62,130 nucleotides of DNA from Alphaproteobacteria bacterium (lineage in GTDB: Bacteria > Pseudomonadota > Alphaproteobacteria > UBA828), in contig JAJEEP010000139.1 in assembly GCA_022820945.1 (NCBI GenBank), forward strand, positions 1 to 62,130. Direction: 5' to 3'. The position numbers were made by a program, and so were the translations under genes. Below are positions 56,138 through 62,130 of the stretch, one piece after another. Positions within the stretch are counted from its first letter, which is position 1, and every line of letters starts with the position of its first letter. Under the pieces are notes generated by a model, which saw only the letters and a program-made list of their open reading frames with translations, searched no databases and was not told the DNA's origin.

Positions 56138-57898
56138 TCAGGCCTTTGCCGCCGCCGGGGGCTTCACCCGTACGGTGACGATATCAACGTCGTGGTATTG
56201 TTGGTGGCGCACCGAGGATGCGAGGTGCCGCAGCAGCCGGAGTGAGACATCGTGCTCGATCGAGGTCTCGTCTGCTTGATCCCCGAGCACTGCGAGCCTG
56301 TCCTCGATATTCTCTCCCGTGGGTGCGACGACGAACTCCAACATGGCACCGCCCTCGGCCCGGGCAGCGACCAGTCTGAGGCGCCTGCGTCGATGCGATA
56401 GGGTCTCGTCGTCCTCCGGCCGCAAGAGACTCAGCAACGCCTCCTCGCCGACCGCTTCGAGACGGTCGGCCATCCCGTCACCCCACCCGTGGCGGGAAGC
56501 AAACCCGCGGAGAAACTCCCTGATCTTCGAGAGTGCGGCGGGGTCGAGCTCGGCCTCCATCCGGCTGCGGCGTGACTCGGTCAACTCCACGAACAGGGTC
56601 ATCATGATGGCTGCCAGGCCGCCGGAGATCACGCCGTTGGCGAACAGGCCGCCCGCGAAGGCCGAGACCTGCGTCGGAAATATCATCTCGTTCTGGAAGC
56701 CGACACCTATCCAGAAGGCGATGCCGGCAATCAGGCCCTTGCGATAATCGAGCCCGTCCTGAAGCAGGACCTTAATGCCGATAAGGAAGAGCATCGCCAG
56801 CAATACGATGAGAAAGCCGCCGCTGACGGCACCGGGCATGGCCAGGACCACGGCGAGAGCCTTGGGCAGGAACGCGAGGATGAGGAAGAGCGCGCCTGCG
56901 ACGATCCCGATGCTGCGGGCGGCGACGCCGGTAAGCTCGGCGAGCGGTGCGGCGATCGAATAGCTGTTGTTGGGCACCGTACCCGCGAGACCGCACAGGA
57001 CGTTGCTCACGCCGTCGACGTTCACCGCGCCCTGCACCGCCCGGTAATCCACGGCGCGTCGACCGCGCCACGAGACACTCTGGACGGCCACGCAACTGCT
57101 GATCGTGCGCAGGGTCACGATCGGGGTCAACAGCAGGAATACGGGAAACAGCGACCAGAACGCGGGTCCGAACTCGAGATCGAAGCCCGGCCACTCAACG
57201 CCGGGAACGCCGATCCACGAAGCGGCAAGGACACGATCAACATCGTAGAGGCCGACGATGCCAGCCACCACCGAGCCGCACAGGACTCCGATGACCGGCG
57301 CCCACAGGCGCAGGCTCCCGGTCGACTTGAGCGCGATGCCGGCGATCGCGACAACCGTGACGGCGGTACACAGCGGCGCGGCATAGCCTGGTCTGCCCTC
57401 CGGCACCTCGGTCAGCAGGCCGAACACAGCCGGCATGGCGCTCACCGGCAGCAGCATCAGCAAGCTGCCCGAGACGGTCGGCGTCAGGATGCGGCGAAAC
57501 CAGACGATCCGCGCCGACAGCACAAACTGCAGCAGTGCCGAAATGACGACCAGGGTCACGAGCAGACCCGGGCCACTTCGTTCGATCGCCGCAATGCAGG
57601 GCCAGATGAAGGCCGTCGAGCTGCTCATCATCAACACATGGCCCGAACCGAACCGGCCGTAGCGGACAGCCTGCAACGCCGTGGTCGCACCGCACACGGC
57701 GACCGAAGCGAACACGGCCCACGACAGGTAGGCGTCGGTCGTGCCGGCGGCCCGCATCACCGCCGTCGGAATCAATATGGGGAACGCCACAATCAACATC
57801 GCGAGCTGCGCGCCCAAACCGATGGCGAGCGCGGGCGGAAGCCTCTCGTCGGGTTGGTAGCGCAGCCCCGTCCCACGCTCTGACGCATGCTTGGTCAT
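56138..57898 (-). CDS. NCS2-family nucleobase permease with extra C-terminal cytoplasmic domain
   Basis: A 586-residue protein. Residues 1 to about 430 are a 14-helix xanthine/uracil permease-type transporter, with GVSNVLCGLAGTVPNNSYSI as the family signature region. Residues about 440-586 are soluble: KIREFLRGFASRHGWGDGMA, RLEAVGEEALLSLLRPEDDE and RLRLVAARAEGGAMLEFVV, resembling the anti-sigma/serine-kinase type ATPase fold but with the ATP-binding Asn and the D-x-G box changed. The ATG at 57898 starts MTKHASERGTGLRY. A standard NCS2 protein lacks this domain; it may regulate transport. Single gene. Confidence 0.83.
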   Translation of the reverse strand: MTKHASERGTGLRYQPDERLPPALAIGLGAQLAMLIVAFPILIPTAVMRAAGTTDAYLSWAVFASVAVCGATTALQAVRYGRFGSGHVLMMSSSTAFIWPCIAAIERSGPGLLVTLVVISALLQFVLSARIVWFRRILTPTVSGSLLMLLPVSAMPAVFGLLTEVPEGRPGYAAPLCTAVTVVAIAGIALKSTGSLRLWAPVIGVLCGSVVAGIVGLYDVDRVLAASWIGVPGVEWPGFDLEFGPAFWSLFPVFLLLTPIVTLRTISSCVAVQSVSWRGRRAVDYRAVQGAVNVDGVSNVLCGLAGTVPNNSYSIAAPLAELTGVAARSIGIVAGALFLILAFLPKALAVVLAMPGAVSGGFLIVLLAMLFLIGIKVLLQDGLDYRKGLIAGIAFWIGVGFQNEMIFPTQVSAFAGGLFANGVISGGLAAIMMTLFVELTESRRSRMEAELDPAALSKIREFLRGFASRHGWGDGMADRLEAVGEEALLSLLRPEDDETLSHRRRRLRLVAARAEGGAMLEFVVAPTGENIEDRLAVLGDQADETSIEHDVSLRLLRHLASSVRHQQYHDVDIVTVRVKPPAAAKA

Positions 57899-58056
57899 AT
57901 TGCGTGCACCCCTCTGCGCGCGCCGTCCGAGCAACCCGAACGACAAGTCGACATCTGCTATCGATCTCCCAAGTGGCCAAATTGCGCCAAATTACCAGGA
58001 CACTGCGAAACCGCCACACTTGTACGCAGATCGATTTCCGGCAGAAACCCCGCCGA

Positions 58057-58344
58057 TTAAGGCACATAATTCTGAAGTTTGGGGCATAGGTCTTGGTGAT
58101 CATATGCTTGATTTTCTGGGCGGGTGTTGCCTTGCGCCCTAGGGTTACGCACGGGCACCAGCAGTTCCATGATGACCCACGCGAACCTGGCGGAAATATG
58201 CGGTCCCCAGCCCGCGCCTGCGTAGTGGCGCCCGTGCGGTGCAGCTCTGCGGAACAGGTACAGGAACGTCAGGACCGCCATCGCGAGGACAGCCCATACC
58301 AGCATCCCGTGCAGTCGTTCCTCGGTCAGTTCACGCCCCTTCAC
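58057..58344 (-). pseudogene. 3-oxo-5-alpha-steroid 4-dehydrogenase-like protein, N-terminal fragment
   Basis: 95 residues remain of a membrane protein normally near 255. LHGMLVWAVLAMAVLTFLYL, the APHGRHYAGAGWGP block and ISARFAWVIMELLVPV match the N-terminus of bacterial steroid-5-alpha-reductase-fold proteins. After about residue 62 the homology ends and an unrelated tail runs to a stop. Its ATG overlaps the end of the GPP34-epimerase chimera by 14 bases, so the original gene was in an operon with the epimerase. Confidence 0.72.
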
Positions 58345-59275
58345 TCAGCATGCCGTGTTTGTCGAACCAGCGATAAGTGTCGTCGACCGATTCTGCGAGG
58401 GGGCGCGGATGGAACCCGAGCTCCGCCTGCGCCTTGGTGCTGGATATCCGCCGATTGCCGTAAGCCATGACGCGGACGGCTGCCGGCGTGTAGAGCGGCC
58501 GGCGGCCGCGAGATCGATCCAGGGCGACCTGGCAGGGTGCCCATAACCGGGCGATCCACAACGGGAACTGAAGACGGGGTACGGCGACACCGGTCGCCTG
58601 CCGAGAGAGCTCGGCCAATTCGCGCACGGTGTGCCAGTGGCCAGAGACGAGGTAGTTCTCGCCAATTCTCGCCTTCGTCTCGGCGGCCATCGTGGCCGCC
58701 ACGACATCGCGCACGTCGACCCAGTCGTAGCCGCCCGCGAGCAGCGCGGGCCTCCGCCTGCGGGAGAGGTTGAGAAAGACCTGCCCCATAGGGGACGGCC
58801 CGCCGTCGTAAGGGCCGATCACACTGGTCGGATTCAGGATCACGGCATCGAGGCCCCGGTCGATGCCGCGCCGAACTTCTACTTCGCCGGCGGCTTTCGA
58901 ACGGTCGTATGGACCGTGGTGCGGGCCATCTGCAGGACCGCGGCTCTCATCGAGAACTTCGTCGAACGGGTGTTGGTCGTAGGCGTGGATCGAGGAAACG
59001 TGAACCAAGCGCCGTACGCCACATGCAAGGGCCGCCTCCACGACGTTGCGTGTGCCCACGACATTCGTGCGATGGAACTCCTGCGCCCTGATGTCGATGC
59101 GGCCGAGCAGCGACAGTTCGCCAAGCACTGCGCCAGCCAGTGCGCAGTTCAGGTTCCAGCCGGGTACCTGACGAAAATAGCCCCTCTCTTCGTCCAGCAG
59201 CGCCAGCAGCAGCTCTTCCGGCAGACTGAGCGCGGACGCCCCCTGGCTCGTTTCAATTGCTGTTTCGAGAGTCAC
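58331..59275 (-). CDS. Chimeric ORF: GPP34 N-terminus joined in frame to an NAD-dependent epimerase C-terminus
   Basis: About 314 residues. Residues 12-63 read LSLPEELLLALLDEERGYFR, QVPGWNLNCALAGAVLGELS and LLGRID, the start of GPP34/GOLPH3-like proteins. From about residue 68 it is an extended short-chain dehydrogenase: NVVGTRNVVEAALACGVRRL, the catalytic Tyr-x3-Lys in GPYDRSKAAGEVEV, NPTSVIGPYDGGPS and GGYDWVDVRDVV. The NAD-binding GxxGxxG strand is gone. So two genes were fused by a deletion. The product probably cannot bind NAD; whether it is expressed is unknown. Start GTG 59275 or TTG 59278. Confidence 0.78.
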   Translation of the reverse strand: MTLETAIETSQGASALSLPEELLLALLDEERGYFRQVPGWNLNCALAGAVLGELSLLGRIDIRAQEFHRTNVVGTRNVVEAALACGVRRLVHVSSIHAYDQHPFDEVLDESRGPADGPHHGPYDRSKAAGEVEVRRGIDRGLDAVILNPTSVIGPYDGGPSPMGQVFLNLSRRRRPALLAGGYDWVDVRDVVAATMAAETKARIGENYLVSGHWHTVRELAELSRQATGVAVPRLQFPLWIARLWAPCQVALDRSRGRRPLYTPAAVRVMAYGNRRISSTKAQAELGFHPRPLAESVDDTYRWFDKHGMLSEGA

Positions 59276-59327
59276 CAATGAACCGGTTGTCCTCCCCCTC
59301 GCAAGATTGCGAGGATTCTGGACACAA

Positions 59328-59760
59328 TCATAGACTTAACGATCCTAATGATGCACTTGCAAAATTCCTCGATGTTCCGCCTGCGTTGACGATGCGCCCG
59401 GCCGTCCGATCGGCATGCGCCGCGAGGATCGACAGCATCGGCGTCCCCAGGATGTCCGGCTTCGTGGGCGCGTTCGGGCTCGTGTATTGCAGCGGGCAGC
59501 CCGCCACCAGCGCGTCGAAACGGCCGCTGACTTTCAGATATTCGGCGAAGAAGGCCAGGTGACCCAGCGGCGTCGCCGCCGCGTCCGGATCCCATTCGAC
59601 ATAAACCATGCCGCCGAAGGTGTCCAGTTTCACGGCCTCTCGGGCAGCCTCCCGCACAGTGCCGGGACCATCACCCAAAGGGTGACCCTCAAGGGCCTGT
59701 CTCGATTTGCTCATGCCCCCAGTCTACAAGGGCTTCCTGCGACCAGACCGGAAACCAACT
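59328..59760 (-). mobile_element. Relic C of the DDE-transposase IS: N-terminal third
   Basis: From the ATG at 59714 on the minus strand: REAAREAVKLDTFGGMVYVE, AATPLGHLAFFAEYLKVSGR, FDALVAGCPLQYTSPNAPTK and PDILGTPMLSILAAH. This is the N-terminal region of IS4/IS1380-like transposases whose next residues would be a KRYAHI-type motif. The match ends near 59425 and unrelated residues run to a stop. The leader before the ATG (CTTGTAGACTGGGGGC) is shared with relics A and B. Confidence 0.75.
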
Positions 59761-60145
59761 GCGGGATTTAGCGATATTGCTGCGGACCGGAGCGGACCGG
59801 AGCCGCCGCACGACGTCGGGTTCTTCTGCGTGCCTTCGATGGTCCACAGGAGGTCTCGCGGCGATGCCGGCAGGACACGAATTCACGGTCGGGCCGACCC
59901 CAATCACGGTGTTCCAGAGACGGGGTTGCGGTCTCGCAAGGGCTGGGGGGCAGCGGCGCGCTTCTCGGGGATTCGGACGATGAAGCGGTGGATCCGGCTC
60001 GGGGCTGGCGCGCCTTGAGGAAGAGACCCCGCCCCCTCTGCCGGCACGACTCCTCGTCTCTTCTGGTGGTGCGGCGCCTTGACGACGGCAGGGGTTCGGG
60101 GCGGGAAACGTGAGCGAGCAGCAACGGAAGAAGAGGTTGGTGACG
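59761..60145. other. Intergenic stretch between IS relic C and the AlpA remnant
   Basis: About 385 bases. No frame on either strand shows a recognised protein. The tract GGACCGGAGCGGACCGGAGC (about 59787-59806) is a small direct repeat. It is probably non-coding DNA of the degraded island. An in-frame GTG at 60110 could extend the AlpA reading. Confidence 0.45.
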
Positions 60146-60439
60146 ATGACCGAGACTATGGCGCGCGGGCTGCCGCGTCGCGAGGAGGTGGAGGAGCGGT
60201 TCGGCCTATCGCGCAGTTGAATCTATTGCGAGATGCGGGCCGGACGATTCCCGGAACCGGTGAGGATTGGCCAGCGCGCAGTGAGATGGCGCGTGTCGGA
60301 CCTGGACGAGTGGGCCGCAAGCAGGCCGGTGGCGCAGGGTGAGATTGGGCACCGGCGAGCGGTCCGGCGCCAATGTCGTGTGCGAAAACCGTCGTCTTTC
60401 CCTGATTCCATTCCAGGGCAGGGCCGTCGAGGGGACTGA
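60146..60439 (+). pseudogene. AlpA-family DNA-binding regulator with an in-frame stop
   Basis: ATG 60146 opens RGLPRREEVEERFGLSRS, then TGA at 60218-60220, then in the same frame IYCEMRAGRFPEPVRIGQRA VRWRVSDLDEWAASRP. AlpA/MerR-like excision regulators read straight through this position (usually SRS-T-IY). The rest of the 60-residue domain is intact, so a single nonsense change explains it. AlpA genes accompany tyrosine-integrase islands, and an integrase relic lies 1 kb away. Confidence 0.78.
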
Positions 60440-60567
60440 ATCGAAGAGGCTGGCACGGCCGATGCGCGTGTCGGACACCCCCGTGATATCGAGATATGGT
60501 GCGGGGGCAGCCCCTCAGGTGCGATTGCATCTCGAATTGCGGACATCATCTCTCAGTTCGCTTGGCA

Positions 60568-60948
60568 TCATGCAACGCGCTGCGTGTTCGAAGTCAACGA
60601 GACGTCCAGGCTAACCTGATCGTAGGGGACCCGCGGAACCACCGCGCCGCGCTCGCCCTCCGACAGCTCCACCAGCCCGTATTTCGACATCGTTTTCAGC
60701 GTCCGCGAAAGGTTCGACTTGCTCTGCCCAGACAGGCCTGCAAGCTCGGTAAGAGAGTGCGGCTGCTCGTGCGCGATCGTCTCCAGTAGCTCCCGGTTTC
60801 GTTGCGAGAGCACCTTGGCGAAGCTCTCGATGGAAGTGAACCAGACCGTCGGCTCGCCCCGTGCTGGCTTGTACTCACCCTGGGCGATCGCCATGGTGCG
60901 TGCCTTCATGCGGTCATAGTCGGCGATACCGATCTTCAGCGTCTTCAT
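60568..60948 (-). CDS. Winged-helix DNA-binding protein, TumA-like antitoxin candidate
   Basis: A 126-residue protein. N-terminal GIADYDRMKARTMAIAQGEY, then a winged helix: SLTELAGLSGQSKSNLSRTL KTMSKYGLVELSEGERGAV (about 65-103), as in HVO_A0114-like/MarR-like regulators. Its ATG overlaps the stop of the TumE-like reading (ATGA), the order toxin then antitoxin. It appears intact. In such pairs the DNA-binding partner neutralises the toxin and represses the operon. Confidence 0.75.
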   Translation of the reverse strand: MKTLKIGIADYDRMKARTMAIAQGEYKPARGEPTVWFTSIESFAKVLSQRNRELLETIAHEQPHSLTELAGLSGQSKSNLSRTLKTMSKYGLVELSEGERGAVVPRVPYDQVSLDVSLTSNTQRVA

Positions 60949-61290
60949 GGTAGCGATCCTCTTTCTTTCAAAACCTGGTCCACCTCTTTCCAGAAGTCTG
61001 CGAGCAGCGTCGCCGCATCCCGGTAGTGGTAGGGTCCGACGCTACGCAGCCGGTGCGGATGGTCGTTTTCGCGACGCTTGCGTGCCCCCGAACCTCGCCG
61101 CCCGCTGACCGGGTGGGCGTTGTCGAACCCGACCAGCCTCGTGCCGTCGGGTCCGTGCAGCGTCGGCGAGCAGCTGAGCCCGCGCGGCCGCTGCGGACTG
61201 ACCTCGGCACGGACCACGATGAACTTCACTCAGTGCCCCATCTCGTCCACGAACAACGTCTGGCCGTGAAGGTCGAGGAGGGTGTCCAGC
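60945..61290 (-). pseudogene. TumE-family (DUF6516-like) toxin candidate with a nonsense codon
   Basis: The frame reads LDTLLDLHGQTLFVDEMGH, then TGA (61232-61230), then VKFIVVRAEVSPQRPRGLSC, LTHGPDG-like TLHGPDGTRLVGFDNAHPV and PYHYRDAATLLADFWKEVDQ to the stop at 60945. In relatives the stop position is a tryptophan (WVKF), so TGG to TGA is the likely change. A GTG right after the stop (61229) could restart a shorter 94-residue protein. The original start is not visible; upstream the frame soon meets another stop. Confidence 0.68.
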
Positions 61291-61389
61291 CCCGGATCGC
61301 GGGTGAGGCGTAGTCATCGACGAGAGTTATCAGTGAGTGATAATCACGGAAAGACCGGGGCGGGACGGGCTCCGCGACAGCGGCGTCGA

Positions 61390-61820
61390 TTACCTCGCCG
61401 CGGCCGTCCCGCCGGGTGCGCGTACCGTGTGCCTGAATGCTTTCGAGGCAGGCTTGAAGTTGCGTCGGGTCCGCCACCAGGATTTGGTGTGCTTGCCGTT
61501 GCGCCATCGCGGCAGGTTGGCTTCGAATACCCGCTTGGCAGCCTCGCGGAATGTAGGGACATTTGTCCGCCGACGTTCGGCCACCGGATTGCGCCCGGCG
61601 GTGACGAGCGACTTGTTCGCGCGCGCGAGTGCGCGAGCTTCGGTCAAGCCGGTCGCCGGATATCCGCCAAGACCCAATTCGCGACGGCGCCCGGCTATCA
61701 CGATTCGTTGCACCCAGGACCGGGAGCCGTCTTCGTCACGTTCAGATAGAGCCCGCTCCCGTCGCCGTGCATCCCGGCCTTGGTGATCGACTTGACCTTC
61801 GCGGTCGTCAGTCTCGGCAT
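61390..61820 (-). pseudogene. Tyrosine-recombinase integrase, N-terminal part, frameshifted and truncated
   Basis: ATG 61820 opens PRLTTAKVKSITKAGMHGDG SGLYLNVTKT, the arm-binding DUF4102 domain. One base is missing near 61728; after it the next frame continues GSRSWVQRIVIAGRRRELGL GGYPATGLTEARALARANKS and NGKHTKSWW. Then, near 61480, the integrase match ends before the core catalytic domain (no R...HxxR...Y). Unrelated sequence leads into the toxin reading. This was the integrase of an island whose excision is now impossible in cis. Confidence 0.83.
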
Positions 61821-62130
61821 TTCCTTCCCACCACTTTCCCGCCATTCGTAGTGGGAAAATGGTGGATTTCGCGGAAACGGGCAAGAATGCTTTGATAGAA
61901 AACCCCCGTTTTCCAGGAGTTTAGTAGATTTCCCGGGAACTTCTAGGTTCCTAAAGTGGTGGACCGAGGTCTACCAAGTCCCAGTCTCAACCCAAGTTGG
62001 CACTTTTTCCGACCAGCCGAGCCTGATCGAGCCGGTTTTGCGGCGCTGAACCACTAGGTGTTGGGGTTGGAAGACCCCTGACCCCCACATTTGCCATGGG
62101 CGATCCTGAAAGCCAATTGTGGGGCCAGGA
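61821..62130. other. Region upstream of the integrase relic, with repeated short motif
   Basis: No gene is seen to the window end. CCACCACTTT (61828-61837) recurs inverted as AAAGTGGTGG (61953-61962), and a close copy, AAATGGTGG, lies near 61858. Such short repeats beside an integrase resemble arm-type binding sites of an attachment region. No tRNA gene could be recognised up to 62130, so the att core is not identified. Confidence 0.4.

Noticed and set aside
60146..61290. TGA as a recoded sense codon, since two genes here have an in-frame TGA
   Set aside because: TGA is used as a normal stop by many intact genes in this window (for example ATGA overlaps), and the nearby integrase is also broken by a frameshift. 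Ordinary decay is simpler.
61821..62130. A tRNA gene as the island attachment site
   Set aside because: No cloverleaf or T-loop sequence could be recognised on either strand up to the window end.

Overview
The window is GC-rich (about two thirds G+C by eye, with a strong G/C third-codon bias). It reads like the chromosome of a Gram-negative alphaproteobacterium, probably a heterotroph able to respire nitrate. The evidence is a complete napEFDABC operon, a fused trpE(G), ccoS/ccoI remnants of cbb3-oxidase assembly, a PCuAC copper chaperone, several lipoproteins and periplasmic binding proteins, and an acid-sugar/N-acetylglucosamine catabolic gene set. The species cannot be fixed from this sequence alone. 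No tRNA, rRNA or CRISPR array was seen.

Layout. 0-0.14 kb is the tail of an IS630 element. 0.2-8.3 kb is catabolic: a minus-strand enolase-superfamily/carboxymuconolactone-decarboxylase/hydroxyacid-dehydrogenase operon, two small secreted proteins, a proline-racemase-family epimerase coupled to a Gfo/Idh oxidoreductase, and divergent nagA-nagK. 8.3-20.1 kb carries an HtrA-like pseudoprotease, ChaC, a nitrilase, a MetE-like protein, an N-carbamoylase, a Mug-type glycosylase overlapping an orphan ABC permease, an EamA exporter, glycerate kinase and pyruvate kinase. 20.3-31 kb carries an exported catalase-peroxidase, a Na/Pi symporter, a frameshifted amino-acid-binding protein, an ACP/acyl-AMP-ligase/PlsC fusion with an MFS neighbour, and then sodC and IS66 relics. 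31.5-37.7 kb is the nap operon with a class II FNR-type promoter, then a DUF2189 protein, ccoS and a truncated ccoI. 38-44.6 kb holds a lipoprotein divergent from a two-component system with a His-rich sensor, then a YVTN propeller, an S41 protease and PCuAC. 44.6-49.3 kb is a complete sugar-type ABC importer, followed by a MaoC hydratase and trpE(G).

From about 52.5 kb to the end the DNA is accessory and decaying. Three relics of one DDE transposase family lie at 52.5, 54.2-54.9 and 59.3-59.7 kb. Between and beyond them are a lower-GC orphan binding lipoprotein, a quinone oxidoreductase broken by an 11-bp tandem duplication, an NCS2 permease with an extra cytoplasmic domain, a truncated steroid-dehydrogenase-like gene, an in-frame chimera of a GPP34 N-terminus with an NAD-dependent epimerase, and a dead island end (AlpA with a nonsense codon, a TumE/TumA-like pair with a nonsense codon in the toxin, and a frameshifted, truncated integrase).

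Functionally, the intact parts couple uptake and catabolism of organic acids, amino sugars and sugars to central glycolysis (glycerate kinase, pyruvate kinase), with respiration on oxygen or nitrate. The most distinctive intact genes are the ACP-ligase-acyltransferase fusion with its transporter, the His-rich sensor locus, and the propeller/S41/PCuAC cluster.
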